Positions 7,449 to 15,304 of a DNA stretch of 64,000 bases are shown piece after piece. Below the pieces are notes generated by a model. That model saw only the letters and a program-made list of their open reading frames with translations, was not told where the DNA came from and did no database searches. Source of the stretch: an uncultured Christensenella sp. (GTDB taxonomy: Bacteria > Bacillota > Clostridia > Christensenellales > Pumilibacteraceae); NCBI GenBank assembly GCA_910585955.1, contig CAJUGC010000011.1, positions 14,657-78,656 on the forward strand, written 5' to 3'. Each line of letters starts with the position of its first letter. The stretch's first letter is position 1. The translations under genes were made by a program, and so were the position numbers.

Positions 7449-9011
7449 TTACCTTATATCCAAAACGAAAGTAAATTCCTTATATGCGGGTATGGCGATT
7501 CGCGTAAGTCCGAGCTTTTTGGCTTCGACGAGACTTTTATACGCCGTTCTGCTTATATTCAATTTTTTTGCCTTTCTGTCTATTTCGGTGCCTTCGTGTA
7601 TTTTTGTCATTACCTCAGACCAATGCGCGGGATCGCCGATCGCTCCGCTCTCCACTTCGAGAACGAGATCCGCATCCTCGTCAAACGTATTGAGTTCGCC
7701 CGCATGAAACGAGTATTCTCCGCCGCATACGACCTCTATTGTCTGCTCTCCCTCGTAAGAAAAATATTCGGGGGGATTCGCTTTGCTTTTGCCCACATCG
7801 GTAAACGCAGCTTCCGCGACAAACGACCGTTTTACGTCTACGATCTCTTCGCGTATTCCGCTCTCGTCGAGGCTCGGCAAAAAAGTCGGTAATTTTTCGA
7901 TAAATATGTCTGCCGCAAACCGGGCGGAGATCAGTTCGAACGACTTGTCGGCGGTAAGACATACGCTTATATTCGCTTTTTCAAACGAGGTTTCCGCATT
8001 CGAAGTAAAAAGCGACAACAGCGTCCCTTGCATAAAAGGAACTCTTTTAAGACTTTCCGAAAGCGCGCGTTCGGATACAATACTGATAAAATCTTCTCCG
8101 TCTTTTGCTCCGAGAAACTCTTTAAGCGTAATTTTGCCGTAGGAATTCATAAAATCCTCGAACGGCATAAGCTCGACGTATCCGCCGAGAGCTGCGCCGA
8201 TCGCAAAATATGCCGCGCGAATATCGAACTCGAACATTTCGCCGCCTTCCGCCATAAGTTTTTCGAGCGTCATATTTCCATAGTGAATGACGATTGCCGC
8301 CGCCTCTTCATCGGTAAGTTCTCTGTTTTCAAACTCTTTGATAAGCTCGGCGGCGAGCCGCGCTATGGGCTTGTCCGTATTTCTCTTTAACGCCGCAAAA
8401 ATCTTGTCTATCGTCGCTCCGTACGAAAGCGTACATTCGAGCTTTATTTCTTTTTCGCCTGCGACGAGAATAAGACCGTCTCCGAGCTTTTCGGCAATCG
8501 GCTCCAAAAATCTGTTTACGTCGTCTATGACCGCGGTAAGTTTGCCGAGAGTTCCGCTCTTTGCCGAATATGCGGACGCCGTTTTTTCTCCTTCGTCGTC
8601 CTTTATCTTTATCTCGCCGACACGCTCGAATAAGAGTCCGTCCGTACAGATAAACTCGTCCTGTCCGTCGGAAAACGATCCTCCCTCATTTTTGTCGTAT
8701 ATTACCGTCAACTTCTTTTCCGTAAGAGAATTGCCGTCGGTTTGCCTTATGACGACCGACGCCGAAAAATTCGGAGCAGTCGCGTCGTAGATCTTTTTGA
8801 CGGCTTCCGCAGCCGTCGGTTCGGGATCGGGTTCGGGCTTCGGATCGGGTTTCGGTTCGGGCGAAGGCAGAGGCTTTTCGGGTTCGGAGGGAACTATAGG
8901 CGGCGTCTGAACAGGTTTATCTTTTAATTCGCAACCGACGGCAAAAAATACGCCGACTGCCGCCACCGCAAGCACGAAAATGATTGACAATATTCGTTTC
9001 ATGAAGTTCAT
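7449..9011 (-). CDS. Predicted lipoprotein of unknown function
   Basis: 520 residues, not recognised. It has a signal peptide (MNFMKRILSIIFVLAVAAVGVF) ending in a lipobox-like FAVGC, so Cys27 is probably lipidated and the protein sits outside the membrane. Next is a Pro/Lys/Glu/Asp-rich spacer (KPDPKPEPDPEP, about residues 36-65), a usual stalk in surface lipoproteins, then a soluble domain of about 440 residues without recognisable catalytic motif. The C-terminus ends in a pattern (YKEFTFVLDIR) that may be a beta strand. GGGAG lies 6 bases before ATG 9011. It is transcribed alone, with a terminator before the Ca2+ pump gene. Confidence 0.75.
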   Translation of the reverse strand: MNFMKRILSIIFVLAVAAVGVFFAVGCELKDKPVQTPPIVPSEPEKPLPSPEPKPDPKPEPDPEPTAAEAVKKIYDATAPNFSASVVIRQTDGNSLTEKKLTVIYDKNEGGSFSDGQDEFICTDGLLFERVGEIKIKDDEGEKTASAYSAKSGTLGKLTAVIDDVNRFLEPIAEKLGDGLILVAGEKEIKLECTLSYGATIDKIFAALKRNTDKPIARLAAELIKEFENRELTDEEAAAIVIHYGNMTLEKLMAEGGEMFEFDIRAAYFAIGAALGGYVELMPFEDFMNSYGKITLKEFLGAKDGEDFISIVSERALSESLKRVPFMQGTLLSLFTSNAETSFEKANISVCLTADKSFELISARFAADIFIEKLPTFLPSLDESGIREEIVDVKRSFVAEAAFTDVGKSKANPPEYFSYEGEQTIEVVCGGEYSFHAGELNTFDEDADLVLEVESGAIGDPAHWSEVMTKIHEGTEIDRKAKKLNISRTAYKSLVEAKKLGLTRIAIPAYKEFTFVLDIR

Positions 9012-9208
9012 TGCCTACTCCCTTCTCCTAAAATACCCTTTATATGATTTTAACATATATGCGAAAAAAAGTAAACGATTTGCGCCGCAAAATAGCGTCG
9101 AAAAATTCGCATATCGTTAATAAACGCCAAAAAGTTAGGAGACACTTGTCGAAATCGGTTTATTTCTTTCCGCTCCGACGCATACTACGCAAAAAGGAGG
9201 AAATAAAA

Positions 9209-9589
9209 GTGGCAGACAACAAAAACATAAATTGCGGCGATTGCCTTGACGACAAGGACAAAGATCGGGAAAACGAACTCAAAAATATAACCGAACACGA
9301 ATGCGGTCGCAGACTTTGCAAGTGCGGGGAAAAGGATTGCGAATTCGCAGCCGATTTCTTCGACGAGGACGGCACGCCTATTACGGATTTCGCGAACGAC
9401 GAGGATCTATTGGAAAAACAGAACCTCGAAGCCGCCGAGGACTTTTCCGAATATGCGAGACGGTGCGGCATGATAAGCGCATACCGGTACGACGGAATCG
9501 CAGATAACGGCGAAGCGATCTATCACGATACGGCTACCTATAAGATGATCGACCCTTCCGACGACAGCGCGGACGCGGGAAAATCCTGA
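9209..9589 (+). CDS. Acidic cysteine-containing hypothetical protein (GTG start)
   Basis: 126 residues, not recognised. A strongly acidic protein with a Cys-containing N-terminal third (INCGDCLDD ... CGRRLCKCGEKDC, six Cys within about 40 residues), which could bind a metal, and a C-terminal part ending in a Ser/Asp/Ala tail. The GTG at 9209 is chosen because AAAGGAGG lies 8 bases upstream; an ATG at 9044 gives a 181-residue reading whose first 55 residues are basic and unlike the rest, and has no ribosome site. It lies alone between divergent and convergent neighbours; two hairpins follow it. Confidence 0.65.
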   Translation: MADNKNINCGDCLDDKDKDRENELKNITEHECGRRLCKCGEKDCEFAADFFDEDGTPITDFANDEDLLEKQNLEAAEDFSEYARRCGMISAYRYDGIADNGEAIYHDTATYKMIDPSDDSADAGKS

Positions 9590-9598
9590 AAACATAAT

Positions 9599-9667
9599 GC
9601 GCCTTTTTTCGAAAAGGCGCCCCAAAAAGATGAAGGGAGGGACACTTTAGATTGTGTCCCTCCCTTT
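9599..9667. terminator. Two strong hairpins between the Cys protein and mazF
   Basis: First stem GCGCCTTTT/AAAAGGCGC with loop TTCG (about 9599-9620). Second stem AAGGGAGGGACAC (9633-9645)/GTGTCCCTCCCTT (9654-9666), 13 bp perfect with an 8-base loop. Neither has a long T-run, so termination is likely but not textbook. The rest of the gap to 9779 holds short GC-rich direct repeats (GCGAGCC twice) and no gene. Confidence 0.5.
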
Positions 9668-9779
9668 CAAATTCCACCCCGAAACTACTCAGGACTTCGC
9701 CCTAAGAACCCTTTTTACAAGCGAGCCATTATATGGCGAAGCGAACGCCGCGAGCCTTGGCGAGTAAGTATATAAGCCC

Positions 9780-10127
9780 TTAAACGAAGCCGAGGGAGAT
9801 GAGAATGGCTCTATCTACGCGCATCATAGTCGTGGCGTCGAGTTCGCCCACATGCTCTTTTAAGCGACGCTTGTCGAGCGTGCGGATCTGTTCGAGAAGA
9901 ATTACCGAGTCTTTGGGAAGCCCGAACTGTCCTTGCTTAACTTCTATATGCGTGGGAAGTTTGGCTTTCGTAAGCTGAGACGTGACGGCGCAGGCTATGA
10001 CGGTCGGCGAATACTTATTGCCGACGTTGTTTTGTATTATGAGAACGGGACGCGTGCCGCCCTGTTCAGAGCCTACAACGGGGCTTAAGTCCGCATAATA
10101 TATCTGCCCCCGTTTGATCTGTTCCAT
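9780..10127 (-). CDS. mazF: MazF/NdoA-type mRNA endoribonuclease toxin
   Basis: 115 residues, the family's usual length. It has the MazF/PemK core: KRGQIYYADLSPVVGSEQGG, then RPVLIIQNNVGNKYSPTVIACAVTS, and a C-terminal LDATTMMRVDRAILISLG. Toxins of this type cut mRNA at short sequence motifs and are held inactive by an antitoxin peptide. The ATG at 10127 fits the family's N-terminus; a GTG at 10139 is in frame but only about 2 bases from the AGGAG site. The antitoxin gene ends 26 bases upstream on the same strand, giving an antitoxin-toxin operon. Chromosomal copies in Bacillota are usually widely conserved. Confidence 0.9.
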   Translation of the reverse strand: MEQIKRGQIYYADLSPVVGSEQGGTRPVLIIQNNVGNKYSPTVIACAVTSQLTKAKLPTHIEVKQGQFGLPKDSVILLEQIRTLDKRRLKEHVGELDATTMMRVDRAILISLGFV

Positions 10128-10153
10128 ATCGGCGCACACCGCTCCTTTTAGGT

Positions 10154-10360
10154 TTATTTCAGATTAGCCCACTCGAGATTGAGGTCGCCGCAGGATACAT
10201 ACCCGCTTTGCATATCCTCTACTTTCATGCTATGCGGGTCGAGTGCAAAACGGTGCAACAACAAGGTTATGAGTTTTTCCACGCTCATATTTTTCAGCGC
10301 TGCCGCCGATCCGAGAATTTTATCCAATTCTTCGTCCACCTCGATTAAGTAACTACGCAT
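10154..10360 (-). CDS. MazE/NdoAI-like antitoxin
   Basis: 68 residues. The N-terminal 45 residues have a ribbon-helix-helix-like layout (a strand YLIEVDEELDKIL, then two helices), and the C-terminal tail MQSGYVSCGDLNLEWANL resembles the toxin-binding tail of NdoAI (a Met-x-x-Gly-Tyr start followed by a Leu-Asn). Directly upstream of mazF, same strand. Its promoter area carries a palindrome overlapping the -10 box (10386-10400), the expected layout for autorepression. Weak resemblance in the N-terminal half means the assignment rests on the tail and on position. Confidence 0.75.
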   Translation of the reverse strand: MRSYLIEVDEELDKILGSAAALKNMSVEKLITLLLHRFALDPHSMKVEDMQSGYVSCGDLNLEWANLK

Positions 10361-10385
10361 TATTTATTTCCCCTTTTCCTTAACT

Positions 10386-10400
10386 TATACTGTTAGTATA
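10386..10400 (-). promoter_or_regulatory. -10 box inside a palindrome upstream of the antitoxin-toxin operon
   Basis: On the minus strand TATACT-AAC-AGTATA is a 6-bp inverted repeat whose left arm is a good -10 hexamer, 26 bases before the antitoxin start. It is probably the operator bound by the antitoxin. The -35 is poor. Confidence 0.55.
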
Positions 10401-10445
10401 CCTGATTTTTCGATTTTTAGTTTCTTAAACCAAATATTTATACAC

Positions 10446-10484
10446 GAAAACGCCGCCCGAAACCTTTGCCCCGAGCGGCGCTTT
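10446..10484 (-). terminator. Intrinsic terminator of the recX-nnr operon
   Basis: On the minus strand a GC-rich hairpin (CGCCGC ... GCGGCG) is followed by TTTTC. It separates the operon from the antitoxin-toxin pair. Confidence 0.6.
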
Positions 10485-10517
10485 GTTTTACCTTGTTATC
10501 GTTTAATTCTTTACATC

Positions 10518-11963
10518 CTATCGAGCGAGTATATCGCTTACGAGCACGGCGTTTTCGCCGAGAACTTTCGCAGCTCTCTCGCCGGCAATTCCCAAATCGT
10601 ATGCCGCGCGGGCAGCTCCCGAAAGCGCGCCGAGTCTATGCGAGAGCGCGGCAATCGCACCGGCGAGCGCGTCTCCGCTACCGCCCTTGCCCATCGCGGG
10701 CGAACCCGCCGCGTTTATATACGTTTCGGTTCCGTCCGTTATTACCGTCGTATTCGACTTGCAAACTATGACTGCTTCGAGACGCTTTGCGTGCTTTTTC
10801 GCCGAAGCTACGATTTCGCTCTCTTTGCACTCTCCGAAAAGCCTTTGAAACTCTCCCCTATGCGGCGTAAGCACGAGACGGCACTTATGTCCGTTTAGGA
10901 CGTCCAAGCGTCCTACGAGAGCGTTTAGACCGTCCGCGTCTACGACGAGCGTCCCGCCGAAGTTCTGCGCAAGATACTCTATTATGCGTATAAGCTCGGG
11001 ATTTTTGCCCATGCCCATGCCGACGGCGATTGCGTCCGCGCCGCGCATAACGTCGCCGAGCGCGGTCTCGTCGAAAGCAATATATCCGTCCTTATCGGAA
11101 AGAGGCAAAAGCGTAGCTTCTTTTATTCGCTCCCTATACGCAGCCGCAAGAGACGCAGCGTGGCACAGCGTCGTAAGTCCCGCGCCCGCACGCATTGCGC
11201 TTTCGGCGGCGATAAGCGGCGCGCCGATCATGTTCGCGCTTCCGCCCAATATCCTCACTCTTCCGTACGTCCCCTTGTGGCTCGCCTTTTTTCTCGCGGG
11301 CAGACTCGGGACGTTCTTTTCGGTGAGGATTGCGCCGATATCCACTTTTATTCCCATGTCCGCCATGACGGTTTCGCCGCAGTAGTCCGAGCCGTCTCCG
11401 AGAAAATGTCCGTACTTATATGCGGCAAAAGTCACGGTTAGGTCGGCTTCCACCGCTTCACCCAAAGCTATGCCGTCGTCGCTTCCCAAACCCGACGGCA
11501 AATCGACAGAGATAACGTGTGCGCCGCAAGAATTCATAAGCCGCACGGCTTCGAGATATTCTCCACCTACGGGGCGGGCAAGACCTATGCCTAAAAGCGC
11601 GTCTACCGCAAAGTCGTAGAGATCGGCGCGGATTTCGGCGTCCGAAAGACCGACAACTTTACCGCCGAGCGCGGAATATGCATTTAGGCGCGCCGAGGCA
11701 AAGTCGTTGCGTTTTTCGCCTACGATTACGACTTCGATGCGATAGCCTTCTATATGCATTATTCGGGCAAGGCTGAGTCCGTCCGCGGCATTGTTTCCGC
11801 TTCCGACAAAAACCGCAGTAAAGTCGGTCTTTTTTATGAGCTTTTGGACTATGCGAAACATTGCCTCCGCCGCCGACTCTATCATCAAATCTTCGCTCAT
11901 TCCGTACGCGCGCGCCCTTTCCTCGCACTCGCGCATCTCCTTTGCCGTAACTATGCGTTTCAC
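10518..11963 (-). CDS. nnr: Bifunctional NAD(P)HX epimerase/dehydratase
   Basis: 481 residues. It repairs hydrated NADH/NADPH: the N-terminal YjeF_N domain (about 1-210; FVGSGNNAADGLSLAR, DALLGIGLARPVGG) epimerises NAD(P)HX, and the C-terminal kinase-like domain (about 225-481; GGSANMIGAPLIAAESAMRAG, VLTPHRGEFQRLFG, GSGDALAGAIAAL) dehydrates it with ATP or ADP. Length and domain order match the fused bacterial form. Its ATG overlaps the acpS stop (ATGA at 11963-11960), so it is translationally coupled to acpS, a common neighbour pair in Bacillota. Confidence 0.93.
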   Translation of the reverse strand: MKRIVTAKEMRECEERARAYGMSEDLMIESAAEAMFRIVQKLIKKTDFTAVFVGSGNNAADGLSLARIMHIEGYRIEVVIVGEKRNDFASARLNAYSALGGKVVGLSDAEIRADLYDFAVDALLGIGLARPVGGEYLEAVRLMNSCGAHVISVDLPSGLGSDDGIALGEAVEADLTVTFAAYKYGHFLGDGSDYCGETVMADMGIKVDIGAILTEKNVPSLPARKKASHKGTYGRVRILGGSANMIGAPLIAAESAMRAGAGLTTLCHAASLAAAYRERIKEATLLPLSDKDGYIAFDETALGDVMRGADAIAVGMGMGKNPELIRIIEYLAQNFGGTLVVDADGLNALVGRLDVLNGHKCRLVLTPHRGEFQRLFGECKESEIVASAKKHAKRLEAVIVCKSNTTVITDGTETYINAAGSPAMGKGGSGDALAGAIAALSHRLGALSGAARAAYDLGIAGERAAKVLGENAVLVSDILAR

Positions 11964-12316
11964 GATTTTTGCCCCCGTACGACTACGGCGACCGCCGCGG
12001 CAAACGTCCTCTCGTGAGTAACGGAGATTTCGATTTCCGCGCCGCGCGCAAGCTCCTTCGCTCTGCCGTGAAGCTTTACATACGGTTTGCCGCGTCCGTC
12101 CCTTATCGTCTCTATATCGGTAAGCGGAAAAACTATTCCCGTCCCGAGAGCTTTACCTACGGCTTCCTTTACGCACCACATTCCCGCAATCGTTTCGGTT
12201 TTTCCCGTCTTTTCGTAATAAGCAAGCTCGCTCTCGGTAAACACGCGCATGAGAAAACGACGGCTTTGCGCCGCCCGCTCGATACGAGCGATCTCGACCA
12301 TATCAAGCCCTATCAC
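11960..12316 (-). CDS. acpS: Holo-[acyl-carrier-protein] synthase
   Basis: 118 residues. Transfers 4'-phosphopantetheine from CoA to acyl carrier protein. Motifs: MIGLDMVEIARIERA at the N-terminus (metal-binding Asp), WCVKEAVGKALGTGI in the middle (catalytic Glu/Lys helix) and ISVTHERTFAAAVAV near the end. Length is typical. It overlaps both neighbours by 4 bases (ATGA), so it sits inside the recX-P1 peptidase-acpS-nnr operon. Confidence 0.93.
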   Translation of the reverse strand: MIGLDMVEIARIERAAQSRRFLMRVFTESELAYYEKTGKTETIAGMWCVKEAVGKALGTGIVFPLTDIETIRDGRGKPYVKLHGRAKELARGAEIEISVTHERTFAAAVAVVVRGQKS

Positions 12317-13209
12317 ACTCTGACCGCGTCCATGATAGCGCGAGCTACGGCTTCTTCCGCCGCCACTCCGAGCATCATGAACTGCGCCTCCTTTTTGCCC
12401 GACGAGAGCGCAAAAAGCGTGTCTCCGTCCATATCGGTGTGCACGGGGCGAATGGCTCGCGCCATGCCGTCGTGCGCGAGCGTCGCGAGCTTGTTAGCCT
12501 CGAGCTTACTTAGCTTCGCGTCGGTGAGAACGCAACCTATAGTCGTATTGCCTCCCGTCATGAGCCGCATGAAATCTCCGCGCACTATGCAGCCCGCCGT
12601 GTCGAGAAAACTTCCGTCGCTCATCTTCGCGCCCGCAATGATCTTGCCGCTGTCTACGTCGTACACGTCGCCGCAAGCGTTTACGGCGACAATCGCCGTG
12701 ACGAGCGCTTCGCCCGCGCGTACCGAAGCTATGCCGAGACCCGACTTCGAGGCAAACCCAAAGCCGCGTATCTTGCCCACCGTCGCGCCCTTGCCCGCGC
12801 CCACCGCGCCGCGTACGGCAGAAGCGCTCGCGTTTTCGCACGCCGCCGCGCCGAATGACATATCGGGATAGTGATATCCTTCGCCGTTTAAATCATACAG
12901 CACCGCGCCCGCTACGAGCGGCACTATCTTGTCGCCCATTGCATAACCGACGCCGTGCTCTCTGAGATAGTTCATAACTCCGCAGCAAGCCTCGAGTCCG
13001 TATGCCGAACCGCCGCAAAGAGCTACGGCATGAACGACGTCTATCGCCTTCTCCGCCCTCATGAGGTCGGTTTCGCGCGTTCCCGGCGCGCAACCTCGCA
13101 CGTCGACGCCGCCGACCGCACCGCCGTCGCACAATACGACGCTGACTCCCGTATATTCGTCGTTGCAGTGTCCGAGTTTAAATCCCTCGGGAATAATCGG
13201 TTGTTGCAT
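12313..13209 (-). CDS. P1/DmpA-family self-processing aminopeptidase-like protein (S58)
   Basis: 298 residues. Peptidase family S58/DmpA-like N-terminal nucleophile hydrolase. Family marks: the opening GFKLGHCNDEYTGVSVVL, GGSAYGLEACCGVMNYLRE, and GGNTTIGCVLTDAKLSK, where cleavage before the Thr would expose the nucleophile at about residue 222 and give alpha and beta chains. Known members cut N-terminal residues from small peptides or D-amino acid amides; the real substrate here is unknown. Gap to recX upstream is 21 bases and acpS overlaps its stop, so it belongs to that operon. Confidence 0.85.
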   Translation of the reverse strand: MQQPIIPEGFKLGHCNDEYTGVSVVLCDGGAVGGVDVRGCAPGTRETDLMRAEKAIDVVHAVALCGGSAYGLEACCGVMNYLREHGVGYAMGDKIVPLVAGAVLYDLNGEGYHYPDMSFGAAACENASASAVRGAVGAGKGATVGKIRGFGFASKSGLGIASVRAGEALVTAIVAVNACGDVYDVDSGKIIAGAKMSDGSFLDTAGCIVRGDFMRLMTGGNTTIGCVLTDAKLSKLEANKLATLAHDGMARAIRPVHTDMDGDTLFALSSGKKEAQFMMLGVAAEEAVARAIMDAVRV

Positions 13210-13230
13210 TATTTAGCCTCCCAAATAATT

Positions 13231-13860
13231 TTATTCGTCGCTGTCTTCGTTTTCTTCGAAGAACGCCTCGTCCTCGAGACTGTCCAAAGCCTCGTATATT
13301 TCGTCCGACATACAGCCCTTTCTGTAAAGCTTTTCCTTAAGCTTGCGCTTTTCTCCTCCGCAGGTTTTCCACAGCTTTTTGGCAAGCTCCTTTACTTCTT
13401 CGCTTCTGTCGTCCGCTTCGAGCGTCTCGTCTATTATGTCTCGGCTCACCCCTCGCTTCATGAGTTCCGTTTTGAGCCTAATCGTGCCGTAGACGCGTTT
13501 ATTCTCCGCCACATAGGCGCGAGCGAACTCGCGATCGTTTAAATATCCAAGCTCGCGAAGCCGTTCCTTTACGCGCGAAACGGTCATGGGAAGGCAACCT
13601 TTCTTTTTCAGATAGTCGCTTATCTCCTTTTCGCTCCTCTGCCTGACGGAAAGATAACCGAGCGATTTGTCGAGGGCGCTTGCATACTCCGACTCTGCTT
13701 GAATCTTCGCAAGCTCGTCCTCGTCGGCTTCCGAACCTATCTCGAGCCTGTGTTTTAGTGCCGTAAGCGCGTCGAGACCGCAGAAAAATCTGCCGTCTAT
13801 ATAGACGCTGACGCGGGACTTGTTCCCTTTTTGAGTCTTTATGTCGGTTATTTTACCCAT
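13231..13860 (-). CDS. recX: RecX-family regulatory protein
   Basis: 209 residues built of three-helix RecX repeats (AKIQAESEYASALDKSLGYLSVRQRSEKEI; VKERLRELGYLNDREFARAYVAENKR; TCGGEKRKLKEKLYRKGCMSDEIYEAL). RecX binds RecA filaments and limits strand exchange. The N-terminal extension (ITDIKTQKGNKSRVSVYIDG) is the usual Bacillota form. ATG 13860 is chosen for its GAGGT site 7 bases upstream; a further upstream start would include residues unlike the family. It is the first gene of the operon; two small coat-like genes diverge from it. Confidence 0.9.
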   Translation of the reverse strand: MGKITDIKTQKGNKSRVSVYIDGRFFCGLDALTALKHRLEIGSEADEDELAKIQAESEYASALDKSLGYLSVRQRSEKEISDYLKKKGCLPMTVSRVKERLRELGYLNDREFARAYVAENKRVYGTIRLKTELMKRGVSRDIIDETLEADDRSEEVKELAKKLWKTCGGEKRKLKEKLYRKGCMSDEIYEALDSLEDEAFFEENEDSDE

Positions 13861-13908
13861 GTTTACCTCGCGTTCGAAGTTCGATGTATAAGACAAACCT
13901 CGACTTCG

Positions 13909-13916
13909 CATACTAT
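13909..13916 (+). promoter_or_regulatory. Possible mother-cell sigma -10 element
   Basis: CATACTAT at 13909-13916 fits the CATAnnnT core used by sigma-E/sigma-K, 28 bases before the first coat-like gene. The upstream -35 area is not decisive. Weak call, supported by the coat-like products. Confidence 0.3.
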
Positions 13917-13943
13917 GTTTACCGAAAAAAGGAGGAGCACATT

Positions 13944-14138
13944 ATGCCCAACATAACCACTAAGAGTCTTTCCAAACTCGGCGAACTGCTGGATTCGGAA
14001 AACCTCGCGTACAAGAAATGCTGCAATTATGTCGGCGACATCGACGACGAACACCTCAAGGCAAACGTCGGAAGGTACGCCAACAACTGCAAACACCGCT
14101 TCGAGACGATACTCAACTATCTCGAAAATCAAGAGTAA
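13944..14138 (+). CDS. Small coat-like helical protein
   Basis: 64 residues, mostly helical (LSKLGELLDSENLAYKKCCNYVGDIDDEHLKANVGRYANNCKHRFETILNYLENQE). It resembles short proteins that accompany CotF-type spore coat genes and keeps the short form of that helical pattern, with three Cys. GGAGGAG lies 6-7 bases before ATG 13944. The next gene, clearly CotF-like, follows after 11 bases with its own ribosome site, so the two form an operon. A role in the spore coat is inferred from its partner. Confidence 0.65.
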   Translation: MPNITTKSLSKLGELLDSENLAYKKCCNYVGDIDDEHLKANVGRYANNCKHRFETILNYLENQE

Positions 14139-14149
14139 GGAGGACAGGC

Positions 14150-14446
14150 ATGAAAACCAAAACGGATTGCGCTCTTGAAAACTGCGCTCTTACAGACGAC
14201 GACATCATCTCCGACATACTGAGCTGCCACAAGACGCTTGTGAAGCTCTATGCCGAAGCAATAATCGAATCCGCGGACGACAAGCTCCGCGAACTGCTCC
14301 GCACGCTCATGAACGAGTGCGCAGACGACCAGTTCGACGCGTTCAACTACATGAGCGCAAACGGACTTTACGAAACGACCTGCGCGGACTGCGAGCAAAT
14401 TGCGTGCGCTTGCGAAAAGTTCTGCGACTGCTCGGCAAACGCATAA
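14150..14446 (+). CDS. CotF-like spore coat protein
   Basis: 98 residues. The core (DIISDILSCHKTLVKLYAEAIIESADDKLRELLRTLMNECADDQFDAFNYMSANGLYET) follows the CotF pattern: a first helix with a hinge His, a second helix LRELLRTLMNEC, and a closing helix ending in a Gly-Leu-Tyr. It is a ferritin-like two-helix unit found in spore coats. The C-terminus is unusually Cys-rich (CADCEQIACACEKFCDC), eight Cys in 24 residues, which could crosslink or bind metal. TAAGGAGGA lies 7 bases before ATG 14150. A terminator follows. Confidence 0.75.
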   Translation: MKTKTDCALENCALTDDDIISDILSCHKTLVKLYAEAIIESADDKLRELLRTLMNECADDQFDAFNYMSANGLYETTCADCEQIACACEKFCDCSANA

Positions 14447-14461
14447 CTTGCGACTGCGATA

Positions 14462-14502
14462 TAAAAGCGGCTTTGCCACTATGGACAGCCGCTTTTTTTA
14501 CA
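14462..14502 (+). terminator. Intrinsic terminator after the coat-like pair
   Basis: AAAAGCGGCT pairs with AGCCGCTTTT across a 14-base loop, followed by a T-run; it overlaps the end of the convergent PHP gene. Confidence 0.8.
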
Positions 14503-15304
14503 GTCCGAGTGCCGCCGCCGTCCTCTCGCTTATCTTCCTAGGCACGAAAGCGCTTCTGTCGGGGGCATGAAAATCACCGCCGTTAGTAACGAACAAATCG
14601 TATTTTTCGGCCATTTCGTAAAAAGGCGCGGTTATACTATTGTCGAACAGCTTATAACTTGCTTCTATCCCGCGAAGCCCGACGTCCTTAAGTCCCTTGA
14701 CAAGCTTTTCTCCGCCTTCGAGCGACATCTTAAGCCGCATCGGATGTGCAAGCACCGGCACTCCGCCGCACTCGAGAATAAGCTCGACCGCCTCTGCGGG
14801 AGTGATCATGTCGTTGGGTACATAGCACGGCTCGCCTTCTTTGAGCCACTTTTCGAAACAGGTTTTTATATCGGGTTCATAGCCGAGGCTTACCATAGCG
14901 CGTGCGACGTGACCGCGAGAAGGACTGCGAACGGCAAACTCCGCTACGTCTTCGTAAGAGACGTTAATCCCCCGCGCGTTAAGTCTTTTGATCATTTCGC
15001 GTATACGCTCGTCTCTGAAATCGGCGATTTTCTTTTCAAACTCCGCAAAAACGGAATTTTTGCAATCTACGTTATAGCCGAGCACATGGACGTTGCAAGT
15101 CCCGTACGAGGATATCTCCACGCCGCCAATGAATGCTATTCCCTCTTTTTCCGCGGCTTTGCGCGCACGCTCCACCCCGCACATAGTGTCGTGATCGGTA
15201 AGAGCGAAAGCCTCCGCTCCCGCTTTTTTGGCAAGCGCCGCAAGAAGATGGGGCGGCAGTTTTCCGTCCGAACAATTGCTGTGACAGTGAAGATCGGCTA
15301 TCAT
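14498..15304 (-). CDS. PHP-domain phosphoesterase (TrpH-like)
   Basis: 268 residues. Polymerase-and-histidinol-phosphatase metal site motifs are intact: DLHCHSNCSDGKL at the N-terminus, FALTDHDTMCG near residue 40, GGVEISS near 65, LAHPMRLK in the middle and a C-terminal GGDFHAPD. Relatives (YciV/TrpH) are 5'-3' exonucleases or nucleoside 3',5'-bisphosphate phosphatases. ATG 15304 is preceded by GGAGG and overlaps the stop of the CCA gene (ATGA), so it is translated from that transcript. Longer upstream readings run inside the CCA gene. Confidence 0.88.
   Translation of the reverse strand: MIADLHCHSNCSDGKLPPHLLAALAKKAGAEAFALTDHDTMCGVERARKAAEKEGIAFIGGVEISSYGTCNVHVLGYNVDCKNSVFAEFEKKIADFRDERIREMIKRLNARGINVSYEDVAEFAVRSPSRGHVARAMVSLGYEPDIKTCFEKWLKEGEPCYVPNDMITPAEAVELILECGGVPVLAHPMRLKMSLEGGEKLVKGLKDVGLRGIEASYKLFDNSITAPFYEMAEKYDLFVTNGGDFHAPDRSAFVPRKISERTAAALGL

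Noticed and set aside
9044..9208. N-terminal extension of the acidic Cys protein from ATG 9044
   Set aside because: No ribosome site, basic residues unlike the rest, while GTG 9209 has an ideal AAAGGAGG.
9690..9779. Possible second copy of the 1635-1766 palindrome next to mazF
   Set aside because: Only TATAAGCC and short GCGAGCC repeats are shared; no matching arms could be aligned.
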